This document shows, one piece after another, positions 44,001 to 48,675 of a DNA stretch of 64,000 bases (position 1 is its first letter; every line of letters begins with the position of its first letter). The notes beneath the pieces are model-generated. The model did not search any database. It saw only the letters and a list, made by a program, of their open reading frames with translations, and had not been told where the DNA came from. This DNA is from Brachycybe producta (Eukaryota > Arthropoda > Diplopoda > Playtdesmida > Andrognathidae), in assembly GCA_036925085.1 (NCBI GenBank), contig JAUPFP010000001.1, positions 21,928,437-21,992,436 of the forward strand, given 5' to 3'. Made by a program: the position numbers and the translations under genes.

Positions 44001-47000
44001 AATTTTTTAGAAACTTTTTGAAACTTGTTTGAAATTGTTTGAAATTTTAGAAAAATTTTGAAATCAATGTTTTTTTTAAAATTTTAGAAACTTTAGAAGA
44101 AAAAAAATGTTTAAAATTAAGAAAGTTTTGGAAATTATTAAAAATTTTAAAATTTAAAGTTTCTTTTAAAATTTGTTTAGAAACTTTAGAAAAAATGTTT
44201 GAATTTAAAGGTTTTCTTAAAAGTTTTTTTTTCAGAAACTTCAGAAATATTTTTGATATAAAATGTTTTATTTTTTAGAAAATTCACAAACTTGATTTTT
44301 CTCCATTTATTTTGCGAGAATTAGCTTTTTTTATTGATTGAAGATAAGCGATCTTTACGTTTCTGTCTGATGTAGGAGGCTAATAGTTCTCGTTGCGATA
44401 ATTTCGGAAGTTATCAATGCGGCATCTGTGATTGTCCCGAAGGAAGATTCGGACGTCGCTGCGAATGTAGTAGTAAGGATTACGATCTCGATCACGGCGA
44501 CAGTGTCGAAGGTTGCAGAGCGTAAGCAACATTCTAGTTTTTTTCTTTAAAAATAAAATTGCACACAATTCAAATTTTTTTTGACCATTTTCTAGTGAAG
44601 GTGTCGGTCCGTTATGTTCCGGTCGTGGCGATTGTTTTTGCGGCCAATGTGAATGTGTCACTCCGTCAAATGTTAATGTAAATGTTTCCGATCGTAAAAA
44701 ATCGAAATAAGAATTCCGATTAAATATTGAACGATGTTTTTTTATTTATTGTTTCTAGAATCCGAATCATCGTGTGTATGGAACATATTGCGAGTGTGAT
44801 AATTATTCTTGCGATCGAGACGAGAATCAAGAAATTTGTGGAGGTTGGAAGGGGCTTTTTTTTAACTTAAATGTTAAATTATTTCAAATTGCCAATTTTG
44901 TAAAACCAAAATCCACTTTTGAATTTATATTTTTTTATTTTCTGATTAAGATTTAAAATAAAGTAGTTAGAGGTTTAATTAATTTAAAAATTACTTGGGA
45001 AGGTCGTTACTTTTAAAGTTACTTGGGAATTTAGTTACTTTTAAAGTTACTTGGGAAATTCGTTACTTTTAAAGTTACTTGAGAAGTTCGTTACTTTTAA
45101 AGAAATGAGTTGGCGAACATTCACAAAAATTTGGCGAACATTCGTCAAAAGTGTGGCGAACATACATCAAAAGTGTGGCGAACATACGTCAAAAGTGTGG
45201 CGAACATTCGTCAAAAGTTTGGCGAACATTCGTCAAAAATTTGGCGAACATTCGTCAAAAACTTGGCGAACATTCGTCAAAAACTTGGCGAACATTCGTC
45301 AAAAATTTGGCGAACATTCGTCAAAAATTTGGCGAACATTCGTCAAAAAATTTGGCGAACATTCGTCAAAAAATTGGCGAACATTCGTAAAAAAGTGTGG
45401 CGAACAAAACTAAATTAAACAATTTTGACAGGTGATAAGCGAGGAGAGTGCAATTGTGGAAACTGTGTTTGTAACAAGGGTTGGAAGGGATCGACGTGCA
45501 GTTGTCGCGACACGACCGACTCGTGCCGTCCGTCGAAAAACTCTTCGGTATCAACAACTTCAACAAAAATGCATTCATATTTTAATCTCTTTATTAACCT
45601 ATAGCCTCGTCCATATTTTTTTCAGAAACTGTGTAGTGGAAACGGAGTTTGTGTTTGCGGAGTTTGCGAATGTAGTAATACAGCGGAAGGTCGTTACGGT
45701 GGTCCTTACTGCGAGGAATGTCCCGTAAGATGGAGATTTTTTAAAAAAAAATGTTTTTAAAGCACATTTTTTTAAGAAGAAACGCAGAAAATTAACCAAA
45801 GTTCGAATAATTAAAAACAGCGTAAGATATTTTTTTATCGGTATTTATTTCAGTCTTGCAAAGAGAAATGTTCGGAATTTCGAGCTTGCGTCGAATGCAA
45901 GGCGTTCGGACAAGGACAGTATTCTCAGGAGGAATGTAAGAATTGTACGTTCGTGTCGCACGTTGTCGACGAATTGCACGGTAAGCTGGTTACGACTCGC
46001 GATCACTTACGGAGTCAAATTTAAAGAATGTCTCAAAAATTTAATCTAAAAAGGAATTTTTTTGTGGTTTTATTTCTTTTTTTGCAGAATCACCAACGGA
46101 TCGAAAATGCGTTTTTACCGACGCAAACAGTTGTTCGTTTACTTTTACGTACAACTTTGATTCGAACCGTAAACCGATTGTGGTCATCTTAAAGAAGAGA
46201 GGTTCGAAAAGTTCGGCAAAAATCCGGGCAAAGATGCTGTTTTTTCGCTCTCTCTTTAGTTTTCTGCTTTTTCAGAAGAACAGCACCGGAAGAAAACATT
46301 GAATGTGTGTTTTATAAACTAGAAGGGTGAAGCTCCATTCTTTGAAGGTTCTTTTCACTGTTGATATCTTTCAAAATAAACTTTTTTTTAGACAAAAATT
46401 TAACAAAAAATATTGTCTTGATTAAAGTTGGTTGATTTTCAAACTGACATAAAAAAAAAGTTTATTTTGAAAGATATCAAACATAAAAATAGTCCTTAAA
46501 GTAATTGTGAGCTACCCTTCAGGCGCAGTCACACTAGGCTGGTTTACAAGCCACTGGTTGCTGCTGGCTATTAGCAGCAACAGCAAGCAGCAGCTGTTTT
46601 CGGTTCACACTTGTCCAGTCACTGCTGGTATTAGCAGTGCAAGTCATCCAATCACCGTCTTGCAAAAACACAAACTCTAACAACCAACCAACCCAAGCAA
46701 TGGAGTTTCAACTACCACTAGTGCCACTACTAGCAACAAAAAGTTCACACTAGATGGCAGCAGCAGGAAGGGAGTCACATGACCAGCTGGTAGCTGCTAA
46801 AGTTGGACATGTCCAACTTCACCAGCCGCTGTTAAAATCAATAGCCCGCTGGAGAAAGCAGCTGCTAGTAGCAGTTCAGACTATGCTGCTAGAGCGCTAC
46901 AACCAGCCAGCAGCAACCAGCGGCTGGGAAACCAGAATAGTGTGACTGCGCCATTCTAGTTTCTAAAAACATTTTCAAGTTTTTCTTTATTTTGCTCTCG

Positions 47001-47777
47001 TGAAAGACAGAATAATTAAAGAGTTCGAGATACTTTTTAACGCTTTAAAACCATCTTAATGAGATTTTCTGTGTATTTTGTTTTTTTCTAGATTGTCCGC
47101 AGAAAGTCGACGCTCTCGCAATCGGAAGCGGAATCGCATTTGGAATTGTCTTGATTGGTCTCTTGATTTTATTCGTTGTACGGTTTTGCTTTTACGTTCA
47201 GGATAAAAGAGCTTACGCTCGATTCATGGAGGACACGAAGAAAGCAGTTTGGGCTGTAAGATATATATTATGTTGCATTTTAAACTATTTCGAGAGTTAA
47301 TTTTACAGCTACGAGCGTAAATGGCTATTCTGCAATTAGAAAACAAAACTTGAAAGTGTTTTAGAAACTAGAAGAATCCCTGAATCGCTAAAATAAGGAC
47401 TACTTTAAAGTAAAACTTGAAAGTGTTTTAGAAACTAGAAGAGTAAATAATTCGCTATAAAATAAGGACAACTTTAAAGTAAAACTTGAAAGTGTTTTAA
47501 AAACTAGAAGAATCCCTGAATCGCTAAAATAAGGACAACTTTAAAGTAAAACTTGAAAGTGTTTTAGAAACTAGAAGAGTAGCTCAATCACTTAAGTGTG
47601 TTTTCATGTTGATATCTTTCAAAATAAGCTTTTTTAAATTTGTGCCAATAAAATATCTAAAAGCTTTTAATTTTAAACTTTTTCTGTTTTTTGTTGTTGT
47701 TATTTTAGGACGAGAATCCGATTTATCGACAAGCGAAAATCAATTATCAGAATCCAATATACAAAAAGGAAAGTTGA
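20088..47777 (+). CDS. Integrin beta subunit, gene A (whole gene, 22 visible coding exons)
   Basis: Type I membrane receptor chain that pairs with an integrin alpha subunit for cell-matrix adhesion and signalling. The joined exons give about 786 residues from the codon spanning 20142/20143, a normal length. Order: PSI (about 22-79), hybrid part 1, beta-I domain (about 120-385), hybrid part 2, four I-EGF modules, beta-tail, transmembrane helix (about 717-744), tail of about 42 residues. MIDAS is Asp132-Val-Thr134-Ile-Ser136, with ADMIDAS Asp139-Asp140. The tail holds NPIY at 767-770 and 779-782. All exon phases join without frameshift. The N-terminus is ambiguous: an in-frame ATG at 20088 gives a signal-like stretch ([15 protein letters not shown]), while an acceptor ending at 20142 matches the phase-1 signal-peptide intron of gene B. 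Introns are loaded with repeats. A processed copy is excluded by the many introns. Confidence 0.92.
20143..20276 (+). CDS. Gene A exon A1: PSI domain, first half
   Basis: Acceptor TCTGTAAAATAG after a long pyrimidine tract, donor GTGAGC. Enters in phase 1 and leaves in phase 0. It encodes a Lys-rich leader and then [12 protein letters not shown] and D-C-S-W-C, the integrin PSI signature. If no intron precedes, the exon extends back to the ATG at 20088 in the same frame. Confidence 0.9.
20317..20351. repeat. Poly-G followed by (GA)n
   Basis: Homopurine run in the first visible intron of gene A. Confidence 0.85.
20560..20772. mobile_element. Foldback element, Fam-1
   Basis: ACAGGCAATTAGAAATCGGG to CTAATTGCCTGT. 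Variant arms with TTGTTGTGTGGTTCGA and an AGAAGTTGGCTCCGCCC start. No convincing target duplication. The next copy starts 37 bp downstream. Confidence 0.8.
20808..21017. mobile_element. Foldback element, Fam-1
   Basis: Same variant as the neighbour at 20560 and in the same orientation. No target duplication seen, so the pair may have arisen by local duplication rather than two insertions. Confidence 0.8.
21200..21776. mobile_element. Fam-4 element
   Basis: Starts CTTTAAGTGCTTAGATCCAC and ends TGTATCTAGGCTCTTAAG. It includes GACGACAACGAGACAAATGA and GATCGCAGCGCC. A fuller copy fills the gene A intron at 36315-37034. Confidence 0.7.
21777..22498. other. Intronic noncoding stretch of gene A
   Basis: No exon recognised. 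A (TTG)n-like patch near 21912 and T-rich tracts. Open frames on the minus strand are low-complexity Lys/Glu-rich products. Confidence 0.5.
22499..22830. repeat. 51-bp minisatellite in gene A intron
   Basis: Unit with TTTTCTCGAAGAATTCCGAG, then TTCCTTAAAGGTTTATCG. Starts at 22499 and 22550 set the period at 51. About 6.5 copies. Being a multiple of three, it keeps a frame open (22544-22891) with a 17-residue periodicity; not considered a gene. Confidence 0.85.
22962..23215. repeat. About 69-bp tandem repeat
   Basis: GATAAGACAAAAA recurs at 22962, 23031, 23100 and 23169, with CATTCGAGAAG between. Almost four copies. Confidence 0.85.
23216..24014. other. Intronic noncoding stretch of gene A
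   Basis: No exon or clear repeat family. A runs and one TTTGCCTTTAAGGCAAA palindrome near 23655. Confidence 0.45.
24015..24405. mobile_element. Complete Fam-6 element
   Basis: Ends TAAGGTGGTTTTAAAGTGTA and TTTACACTTTAAAGTCACCT, with TA on both sides, compatible with a TA target duplication. Inside, the AAACTAGAAGGGTAGCTCAA arm and its complement. Useful as the reference copy for this abundant family. Confidence 0.7.
24404..24722. mobile_element. Fam-5 repeat copy 2
   Basis: Begins TATACCTAGTACACACAGC and matches 2266-2590 over its length. It abuts the Fam-6 end directly. Confidence 0.75.
24723..25084. other. Intronic noncoding stretch of gene A
   Basis: No exon seen. GA/G-rich near 24905 and 25050. 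Confidence 0.4.
25085..25276. mobile_element. Foldback element, Fam-1
   Basis: AGAGGCAGTTAGAAATAGG to CTAACTGCCTGT. GATTTCCA before and GATTTCTA after suggest an 8-bp target duplication. It is immediately followed by a Fam-1b copy. Confidence 0.8.
25284..25482. mobile_element. Foldback element, Fam-1b
   Basis: ACAGGCAAATGTGCCCAGC to GCACACTTGGCTGT. GATTTCT lies on each side. The left flank is shared with the preceding element. Confidence 0.75.
25689..25790 (+). CDS. Gene A exon A2: PSI domain, second half
   Basis: Acceptor TTTTCAG, donor GTTAGT. Phase 0 in and out, 34 codons. Starts [10 protein letters not shown], with N-N-C-S-N-L and P-Q-S-T, matching the region after W-C in integrin PSI domains. 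Confidence 0.92.
26075..26258. mobile_element. Fam-11 element
   Basis: CAAGAAGAAAATTTGGTACT, CTCCGATCAGGGTTCCAACA and the inverted CCTGTTCAGAGGATTCAAG. Confidence 0.6.
26279..26912. mobile_element. Fam-11 arm interrupted by Fam-1
   Basis: GAATTCAAGAAGAAATTG and TCTGATCAGGGTTCCAACAT precede the Fam-1 insertion at 26361-26566. A matching inverted end (CCTAATTGAATTCGGGCCTTA) appears at about 26888. The middle has an open frame without recognisable domain. Confidence 0.45.
26361..26566. mobile_element. Foldback element, Fam-1, with target duplication
   Basis: ACAGACAGTTAGAAATAGG to CTAACTACCTGT. GTTAAAAC directly flanks both ends (8 bp). Inserted into a Fam-11 element, so it is the younger of the two. 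Confidence 0.85.
27040..28420. mobile_element. Cluster of Fam-2 elements
   Basis: At least four partial or complete copies: half copy ending about 27211; full copy about 27240-27570; copy starting GGGTTCGGATTTTCATGC at about 27665 and ending about 27990; and a duplicated segment (27960-28125 and 28153-28355, sharing TTGCTTGATTTTGCATGAAA and ATCATCATCATCATTAGAGC). All are within the gene A intron before exon A3. Confidence 0.65.
28421..28808. other. Intronic noncoding stretch of gene A
   Basis: No exon seen. TTAAGGTGGCTTTATAGATA and AATGGCGCCATTGCAGTGGC at 28645-28705 reappear inverted near 52300-52390, so this is another dispersed repeat. Confidence 0.4.
28809..29545. repeat. About 160-180 bp tandem repeat in gene A intron
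   Basis: TTTTGGCCGTTTT recurs at about 28877, 29058, 29221 and 29375, each followed by AAAGACTTGGCTTTTGA-like and AATTCTTGAATCCTTGTGC blocks. Four copies. Confidence 0.8.
29636..29720 (+). CDS. Gene A exon A3: hybrid domain, first segment
   Basis: Acceptor TTTTTCAG, donor GTATGA. Phase 0 in, phase 1 out, 85 nt, the same length as exon B4. It encodes D-I-P-L-S-H-S-K and then [14 protein letters not shown], the usual strand before the beta-I domain. Confidence 0.92.
29808..29939 (+). CDS. Gene A exon A4: start of beta-I domain with MIDAS
   Basis: Acceptor AAAAAAAG, donor GTTCTT (not GTA/GTG). 132 nt, phase 1 in and out, identical in length to B5. Contains [24 protein letters not shown]. The MIDAS reads D-x-T-x-S instead of the usual D-x-S-x-S. 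ADMIDAS Asp-Asp is kept. Confidence 0.93.
30050..30830. mobile_element. Three Fam-6 elements in a row
   Basis: Copies at about 30050-30300, 30310-30560 and 30590-30830, each with the AAACTAGAA start, AAAATAAACTTTT or AAAATAAGC interior and the CTTCTAGTTT or CATCTAGTTT end. They fill most of the intron between A4 and A5. Confidence 0.7.
30872..30968 (+). CDS. Gene A exon A5: beta-I domain core
   Basis: Acceptor TTTAATTTAG, donor GTTAGT. 97 nt, phase 1 in, phase 2 out, same as B6. Encodes [12 protein letters not shown] and M-P-Y-V, a highly conserved integrin beta block. Confidence 0.93.
31025..31265. mobile_element. Fam-11 copies
   Basis: TTGAACTCTCTAAACAGGGT, TAATAGAACCCTGATCAGAG and TATCTTGGAACCCTGTTTTG with TTCAAGTTTA: one complete inverted repeat plus an extra arm. 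Confidence 0.55.
31314..31628. mobile_element. Fam-5 repeat copy 3
   Basis: Begins GCCTAATACCTAGTACACCT. Matches the copies at 2266 and 24404. Slightly internally deleted. Confidence 0.75.
31629..32638. other. Intronic noncoding stretch of gene A
   Basis: No exon seen. A Fam-6 right end lies at about 31930-32015. 32100-32180 holds TAGCTACTGCAGTAGCGCCA and neighbouring sequence shared in part with 28645-28705 and 52300-52390. Confidence 0.4.
32639..33365. repeat. 727-bp CT-rich microsatellite block
   Basis: Almost pure pyrimidine on the + strand: CTCTCTTTCTCGCT, TCTCTCACTCTCGCTCTC and similar units. The Ser/Leu-rich open frame at 32929-33321 is only the translation of this array. Inside the A5-A6 intron. 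Confidence 0.95.
33366..33714. other. Intronic noncoding stretch of gene A
   Basis: No exon or recognised repeat. Confidence 0.4.
33715..34680. repeat. About 180-bp tandem repeat derived from Fam-6-like sequence
   Basis: GTTAGAAACTAGAA recurs at about 33742, 33890, 34072, 34249 and 34432, each followed by ATAATCTTTTAAAATAAACT and TTATGGCTGTTT. Five to six copies. The AAACTAGAA word links it to Fam-6. Confidence 0.8.
34820..34913 (+). CDS. Gene A exon A6: specificity-determining loop
   Basis: Acceptor TTTCTAG, donor GTATAT. 94 nt, phase 2 in, phase 0 out. Encodes [18 protein letters not shown] and H-L-S-L-S-N-D-T. The loop has five residues between its cysteines, a usual size. N-D-T is a possible N-glycosylation site. 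Confidence 0.92.
35105..35945. mobile_element. Complete Fam-3 inverted-repeat element
   Basis: About 830 bp. AGAGACTACATCATAAAATT at the left and TTTTGCAATGTAACC at the right, with long complementary arms meeting around GCCAATGTGTTGGCTTCA. The largest and best-preserved Fam-3 copy here. Lies in the A6-A7 intron. Confidence 0.8.
36193..36279 (+). CDS. Gene A exon A7: beta-I domain, N-L-D loop
   Basis: Acceptor TATTGGCAG, donor GTAATT. 87 nt, phase 0 both sides. Encodes [22 protein letters not shown]226, D228 and E231 correspond to the SyMBS metal ligands. The usual Pro before Glu is Ala. Together with A8 it equals the single 171-nt exon B8. Confidence 0.93.
36315..37034. mobile_element. Fam-4 element filling the A7-A8 intron
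   Basis: Starts TCTTAAGAACCTAGATACAC and ends CTGTATATAGGCTCTTAA, a short inverted match. Internal copies of TTTCCTTTTTATAAATTTTG. It occupies about 720 of the 827 bp of this gene-A-specific intron. Confidence 0.75.
37107..37190 (+). CDS. Gene A exon A8: beta-I domain, A-G-D-G-K block
   Basis: Acceptor TTTTTTTTACAAAAAG, donor GTTTTT. 84 nt, phase 0 both sides. Encodes [19 protein letters not shown]. Canonical chains have T-D-A-G-F-H; here A-G is S-N. Confidence 0.92.
37223..37300. mobile_element. Fam-2 left-end fragment
   Basis: CAGGGCTCGGATTTTTATGC to AAAATGTGAAGTAATC, then cut off by Fam-12. Confidence 0.65.
37301..38070. mobile_element. Fam-12 element split by a Fam-13 insertion
   Basis: AAGAATCCTATATTATTCAT on the left continues after the insertion with TATTAAATTATTAATAATAA, GTGTGGCACTCAGGGTC and the TTCGAATCTCTCGAAT end at about 38020-38070. 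The uninterrupted copy is at 63523-63945. Confidence 0.7.
37360..37768. mobile_element. Fam-13 element with GA-rich core
   Basis: CCCAGGTCTGTCCGTGTGTC at the left, TCAAGGTCAACTATATGTTG, a GA-rich microsatellite (37546-37670), GACGCGCATGCGCAC, a Fam-1b end (ACAATTGCCTGT), then GCTCCCGTCATTTATGACGG. Open frames here on both strands are microsatellite translations. Confidence 0.65.
38085..38290. mobile_element. Fam-2 partial element
   Basis: AGTGGCTAGATGTCTGGTTA through TCTAGCCTCTAACCAGTGG to AAAAATCCGAGCCCTAAT. The left end is missing. Confidence 0.65.
38590..39295 (-). mobile_element. 3' fragment of a non-LTR retrotransposon
   Basis: The minus-strand frame 39284-39084 includes L-L-G-K-L-Y-K-C-Y, then [10 protein letters not shown], the LINE motif A-L-V-R-P-x-L-E-Y. 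Continuing on the same strand (with frame breaks) V-Q-H-K-A-A-R-F-V appears, the usual VQRRAARFV. The 3' end shares CTATGGCAGAGGGACA and CAGCATT with the fragment at 19300 and ends in (TTGTAA)n. A broken, inactive copy in the A8-A9 intron. Confidence 0.75.
39600..39790. mobile_element. Fam-12 partial, inverted
   Basis: CATTCGAATCTTCGAATCCT, CGAATTCCGCGAATCTAG and TCTTTTTCGAATCTTTCCAA: the right end of Fam-12 in reverse orientation. Confidence 0.6.
39960..40037 (+). CDS. Gene A exon A9: beta-I domain
   Basis: Acceptor TTGTTTCAG, donor GTGATT. 78 nt, phase 0 both sides, same as B9. Encodes [15 protein letters not shown] and Y-T-E-S. Confidence 0.93.
40130..41515. repeat. About 175-bp tandem repeat in the A9-A10 intron
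   Basis: AAGTAACTATAACTGAAGTA followed by CAGTTACAGTTAC recurs at about 40209, 40386, 40550, 40726, 40899, 41076, 41246 and 41425. Eight copies that decay toward the 3' side. Each unit has an internal inverted pair (GTAACT...AGTTAC). Confidence 0.85.
41532..41717 (+). CDS. Gene A exon A10: beta-I domain, C-terminal part
   Basis: Acceptor GTTGAATAG, donor GTGCTT. 186 nt, phase 0 both sides, same as B10. Starts D-Y-P-S-L-S-Q-I, then I-N-L-I-F-A-V-P and [10 protein letters not shown]. Equivalent to the DYPS to S-N-V-I-Q-L-I region of known beta chains. Confidence 0.93.
41789..41865 (+). CDS. Gene A exon A11: end of beta-I, return to hybrid domain
   Basis: Acceptor AAATGAAG, donor GTGCGT. 77 nt, phase 0 in, phase 2 out, same as B11. 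Encodes K-I-R-S-E-V-N-L and later Y-F-T-K-C-L-G. The preceding intron is only 71 bp. Confidence 0.9.
41975..42670. repeat. 21-22 bp minisatellite filling the A11-A12 intron
   Basis: Unit TTTTTAATGCATATTTTATG and variants. About thirty copies with a TTTTATTAATTTTTAATGCA subfamily at 42280-42400. Covers most of the 873-bp intron. Confidence 0.85.
42739..42790 (+). CDS. Gene A exon A12: hybrid domain
   Basis: Acceptor ATTGTTTAG, donor GTTTGT. 52 nt, phase 2 in, phase 0 out. Encodes [12 protein letters not shown]; the C-x-x-x-x-I-G-D pattern is typical. Confidence 0.9.
42868..43017 (+). CDS. Gene A exon A13: hybrid domain end and start of I-EGF1
   Basis: Acceptor TTGTTGTAAAAAG, donor GTAACT. 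150 nt, phase 0. Encodes [19 protein letters not shown] and M-L-C-D-C-D-C, the run of alternating cysteines at the hybrid/EGF junction. Confidence 0.93.
43080..44290. repeat. Degenerate AT-rich tandem repeat in the A13-A14 intron
   Basis: Loose repetition of TTTTAGAAAAATTTTTGAAA and AAATCAAAGGTTTTTTT-like units of 50-70 bp. The only clear long duplicate is TAGGAAGATTTxTATTTAAATTCTGTTTA at about 43141 and 43371. Confidence 0.65.
44376..44521 (+). CDS. Gene A exon A14: I-EGF1
   Basis: Acceptor CTGATGTAG, donor GTAAGC. 146 nt, phase 0 in, phase 2 out. Encodes [17 protein letters not shown] and F-G-R-R-C-E-C, a full I-EGF cysteine pattern. Confidence 0.93.
44596..44677 (+). CDS. Gene A exon A15: I-EGF2, first part
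   Basis: Acceptor CATTTTCTAG, donor GTAAAT. 82 nt, phase 2 in, phase 0 out. Encodes [15 protein letters not shown]. An alternative donor six bases earlier (GTTAAT at 44672) would drop Val-Asn and keep the frame. Confidence 0.9.
44759..44843 (+). CDS. Gene A exon A16: I-EGF2 end, I-EGF3 start
   Basis: Acceptor TTGTTTCTAG, donor GTTGGA. 85 nt, phase 0 in, phase 1 out. Encodes [14 protein letters not shown] and E-I-C-G-G. Gene B has no intron after this point. Confidence 0.9.
44990..45412. repeat. Two tandem arrays in the A16-A17 intron
   Basis: 44995-45100: about 29-bp repeats of TTACTTTTAAAGTTACTTGG. 45111-45408: 22-bp minisatellite GGCGAACATTCGTCAAAAAT, about 13 copies. The open frames over it (45051-45413 and two others) are all three frames of the same stop-free array. 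Fills most of this gene-A-specific intron. Confidence 0.9.
45432..45547 (+). CDS. Gene A exon A17: I-EGF3
   Basis: Acceptor AATTTTGACAG, donor GTATCA. 116 nt, phase 1 in, phase 0 out. Encodes [14 protein letters not shown] and S-T-C-S-C. Confidence 0.92.
45626..45724 (+). CDS. Gene A exon A18: I-EGF4
   Basis: Acceptor TTTTTTCAG, donor GTAAGA. 99 nt, phase 0. Encodes [15 protein letters not shown] and Y-C-E-E-C-P. Confidence 0.93.
45854..45980 (+). CDS. Gene A exon A19: I-EGF4 end and beta-tail start
   Basis: Acceptor TATTTCAG, donor GTAAGC. 127 nt, phase 0 in, phase 1 out. Encodes [18 protein letters not shown], equivalent to the C..C....CV.C.AF block, and K-N-C-T, a possible glycosylation site. 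Confidence 0.93.
46088..46201 (+). CDS. Gene A exon A20: beta-tail domain
   Basis: Acceptor TTTTTTTGCAG, donor GTTCGA (a third GTTC donor). 114 nt, phase 1 in and out. Encodes [15 protein letters not shown] and P-I-V-V-I-L-K-K-R. Confidence 0.9.
46290..46985. mobile_element. Fam-6 element carrying a nested insertion
   Basis: AAACATTGAATGTGTGTTTT and ACTAGAAGGGTGAAGC at the left. The right arm GTGAGCTACCCTTC is broken at 46521 and resumes at 46953 with ATTCTAGTTTCTAAAAAC. In the A20-A21 intron. Confidence 0.75.
46522..46952. mobile_element. Nested inverted-repeat element (GGCGCAGTCACACTA)
   Basis: 431 bp with imperfect terminal inverted repeats. Left GGCGCAGTCACACTAGGCTG. Right end reads the complement of GGCGCAGTCACACTATTCTG. 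The interior is rich in CAGCAG and CTGCTG words. Inserted in a Fam-6 arm; TTC occurs on both sides. The open frame at 46754-46945 is not considered real. Confidence 0.8.
47092..47255 (+). CDS. Gene A exon A21: transmembrane helix and membrane-proximal tail
   Basis: Acceptor TTTTTTTCTAG, donor GTAAGA. 164 nt, phase 1 in, phase 0 out. Encodes D-C-P-Q-K-V-D and then a hydrophobic helix of about 24 residues ([20 protein letters not shown]). [12 protein letters not shown] takes the place of the usual HDRREF-x-x-F; the Asp is kept. Ends K-A-V-W-A with the conserved Trp. Confidence 0.94.
47340..47640. mobile_element. Fam-6 arms in tandem
   Basis: GAAAGTGTTTTAGAAACTAG occurs at about 47352, 47412 and 47559 (a variant at 47488), with TCGCTAAAATAAGGACAACT between. 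A short direct repeat of about 60-75 bp built from one Fam-6 arm. Confidence 0.7.
47709..47777 (+). CDS. Gene A exon A22: cytoplasmic tail, stop codon
   Basis: Acceptor TTGTTATTTTAG. 69 nt including TGA at 47775-47777. Encodes [20 protein letters not shown] (then E-S). Two NPIY motifs, the talin-binding proximal one and the kindlin-binding distal one. The Ser/Thr cluster usual between them is absent. Confidence 0.95.
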   Translation, partial: DENPIYRQAKINYQNPIYKKES

Positions 47778-48362
47778 AATCATATCATTAAAATTGTTTG
47801 TTTTTTAACAAAAAAAAAGGTAAATTTTATTATTTGTCATTTTAATGTCAAAAATATTATTTTTCTTAATTTTTGCGAGAAATCTGCAAAAAGAAATATT
47901 GTGTTTGCGAGCTCAAGTTTTCGAGTTTTATCTTTTTTTTTTAACACGCAACTTTTTAATTTCTTTTAAAATAATTTAATCTTTTATTTTAAAAGATTTA
48001 AAAAAAAAATGAAATATCTGACCGTTTTGTGTTTTCATAAAAGAAAAAGTCAAATTTATTCATTTTTGTGATTTTAAATTATGTGTAATTAAAATTAAAA
48101 AATTATATTAAAAAAATGAAATATCTGACCGTTTTGTGTTTTCAGAAAAGAAAAAGTCAAATTTATTCATTTTTTTGTGATTTTAAATTGTGTTATTAGA
48201 GAAGAAAAAATGTGAATATTTCCATATTTTTCTTAATTTCTCTTTGACAATCTTTAATTTTAAAAGATTTTAAAAATGAATTGTCTGACCATTTGTGTTG
48301 TCCTAAAAGAGAAAGTCAAATTTTTCATTTTTTTATGATTTTGAATTATATATAATTATATC
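47778..48362. other. Probable 3' UTR and downstream AT-rich DNA
   Basis: ATTAAA at 47787-47792 lies only 10 bp after the stop and is probably too close to act alone. Further ATTAAA words at about 48080-48110. A duplicated segment (GAAATATCTGACCGTTTTGTG at about 48011 and 48117, and a variant at 48278). The poly-A site cannot be fixed. Confidence 0.4.
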
Positions 48363-48675
48363 AGGGCTCGGATTTTTATGCACGTATCATGCAACTGTTT
48401 CTCAATCTGTGGCCCAAGAGCCAATTGTGAAATAACAATCCCTTTAAGATCAACAAACAATTATGATTTTTTAATCAAAAACATTGTTTAGAGGCTAGAA
48501 AAGTAGTTGACAGCTGATAGTAACCAAGACATGTAGCCTCTAACCAGCCGTTTTTGATTTACAATAAAAAAGCATAATTGCAGTTGCTCTATTGATGATT
48601 GTTCACAATTGGCACTTGGGCCACAAATTGAGAAACATTTGCTTTGATATTTTGCATAAAAATCCGAGCCCTAAT
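48363..48675. mobile_element. Complete Fam-2 inverted-repeat element
   Basis: CAGGGCTCGGATTTTTATGC to AAAAATCCGAGCCCTAAT with paired inner arms. About 310 bp, between the two genes. Confidence 0.8.

Noticed and set aside
45051-45413. Three overlapping open frames with W-R-T-F-V-K or A-N-I-R-Q-K repeats
   Set aside because: All three frames of the same 22-bp array are open because the unit lacks stops. The array lies between two good integrin exons and is bounded by good splice sites.
45432-45728. 98-codon frame with [10 protein letters not shown]
   Set aside because: Out-of-frame reading of exon A17, its intron and exon A18.
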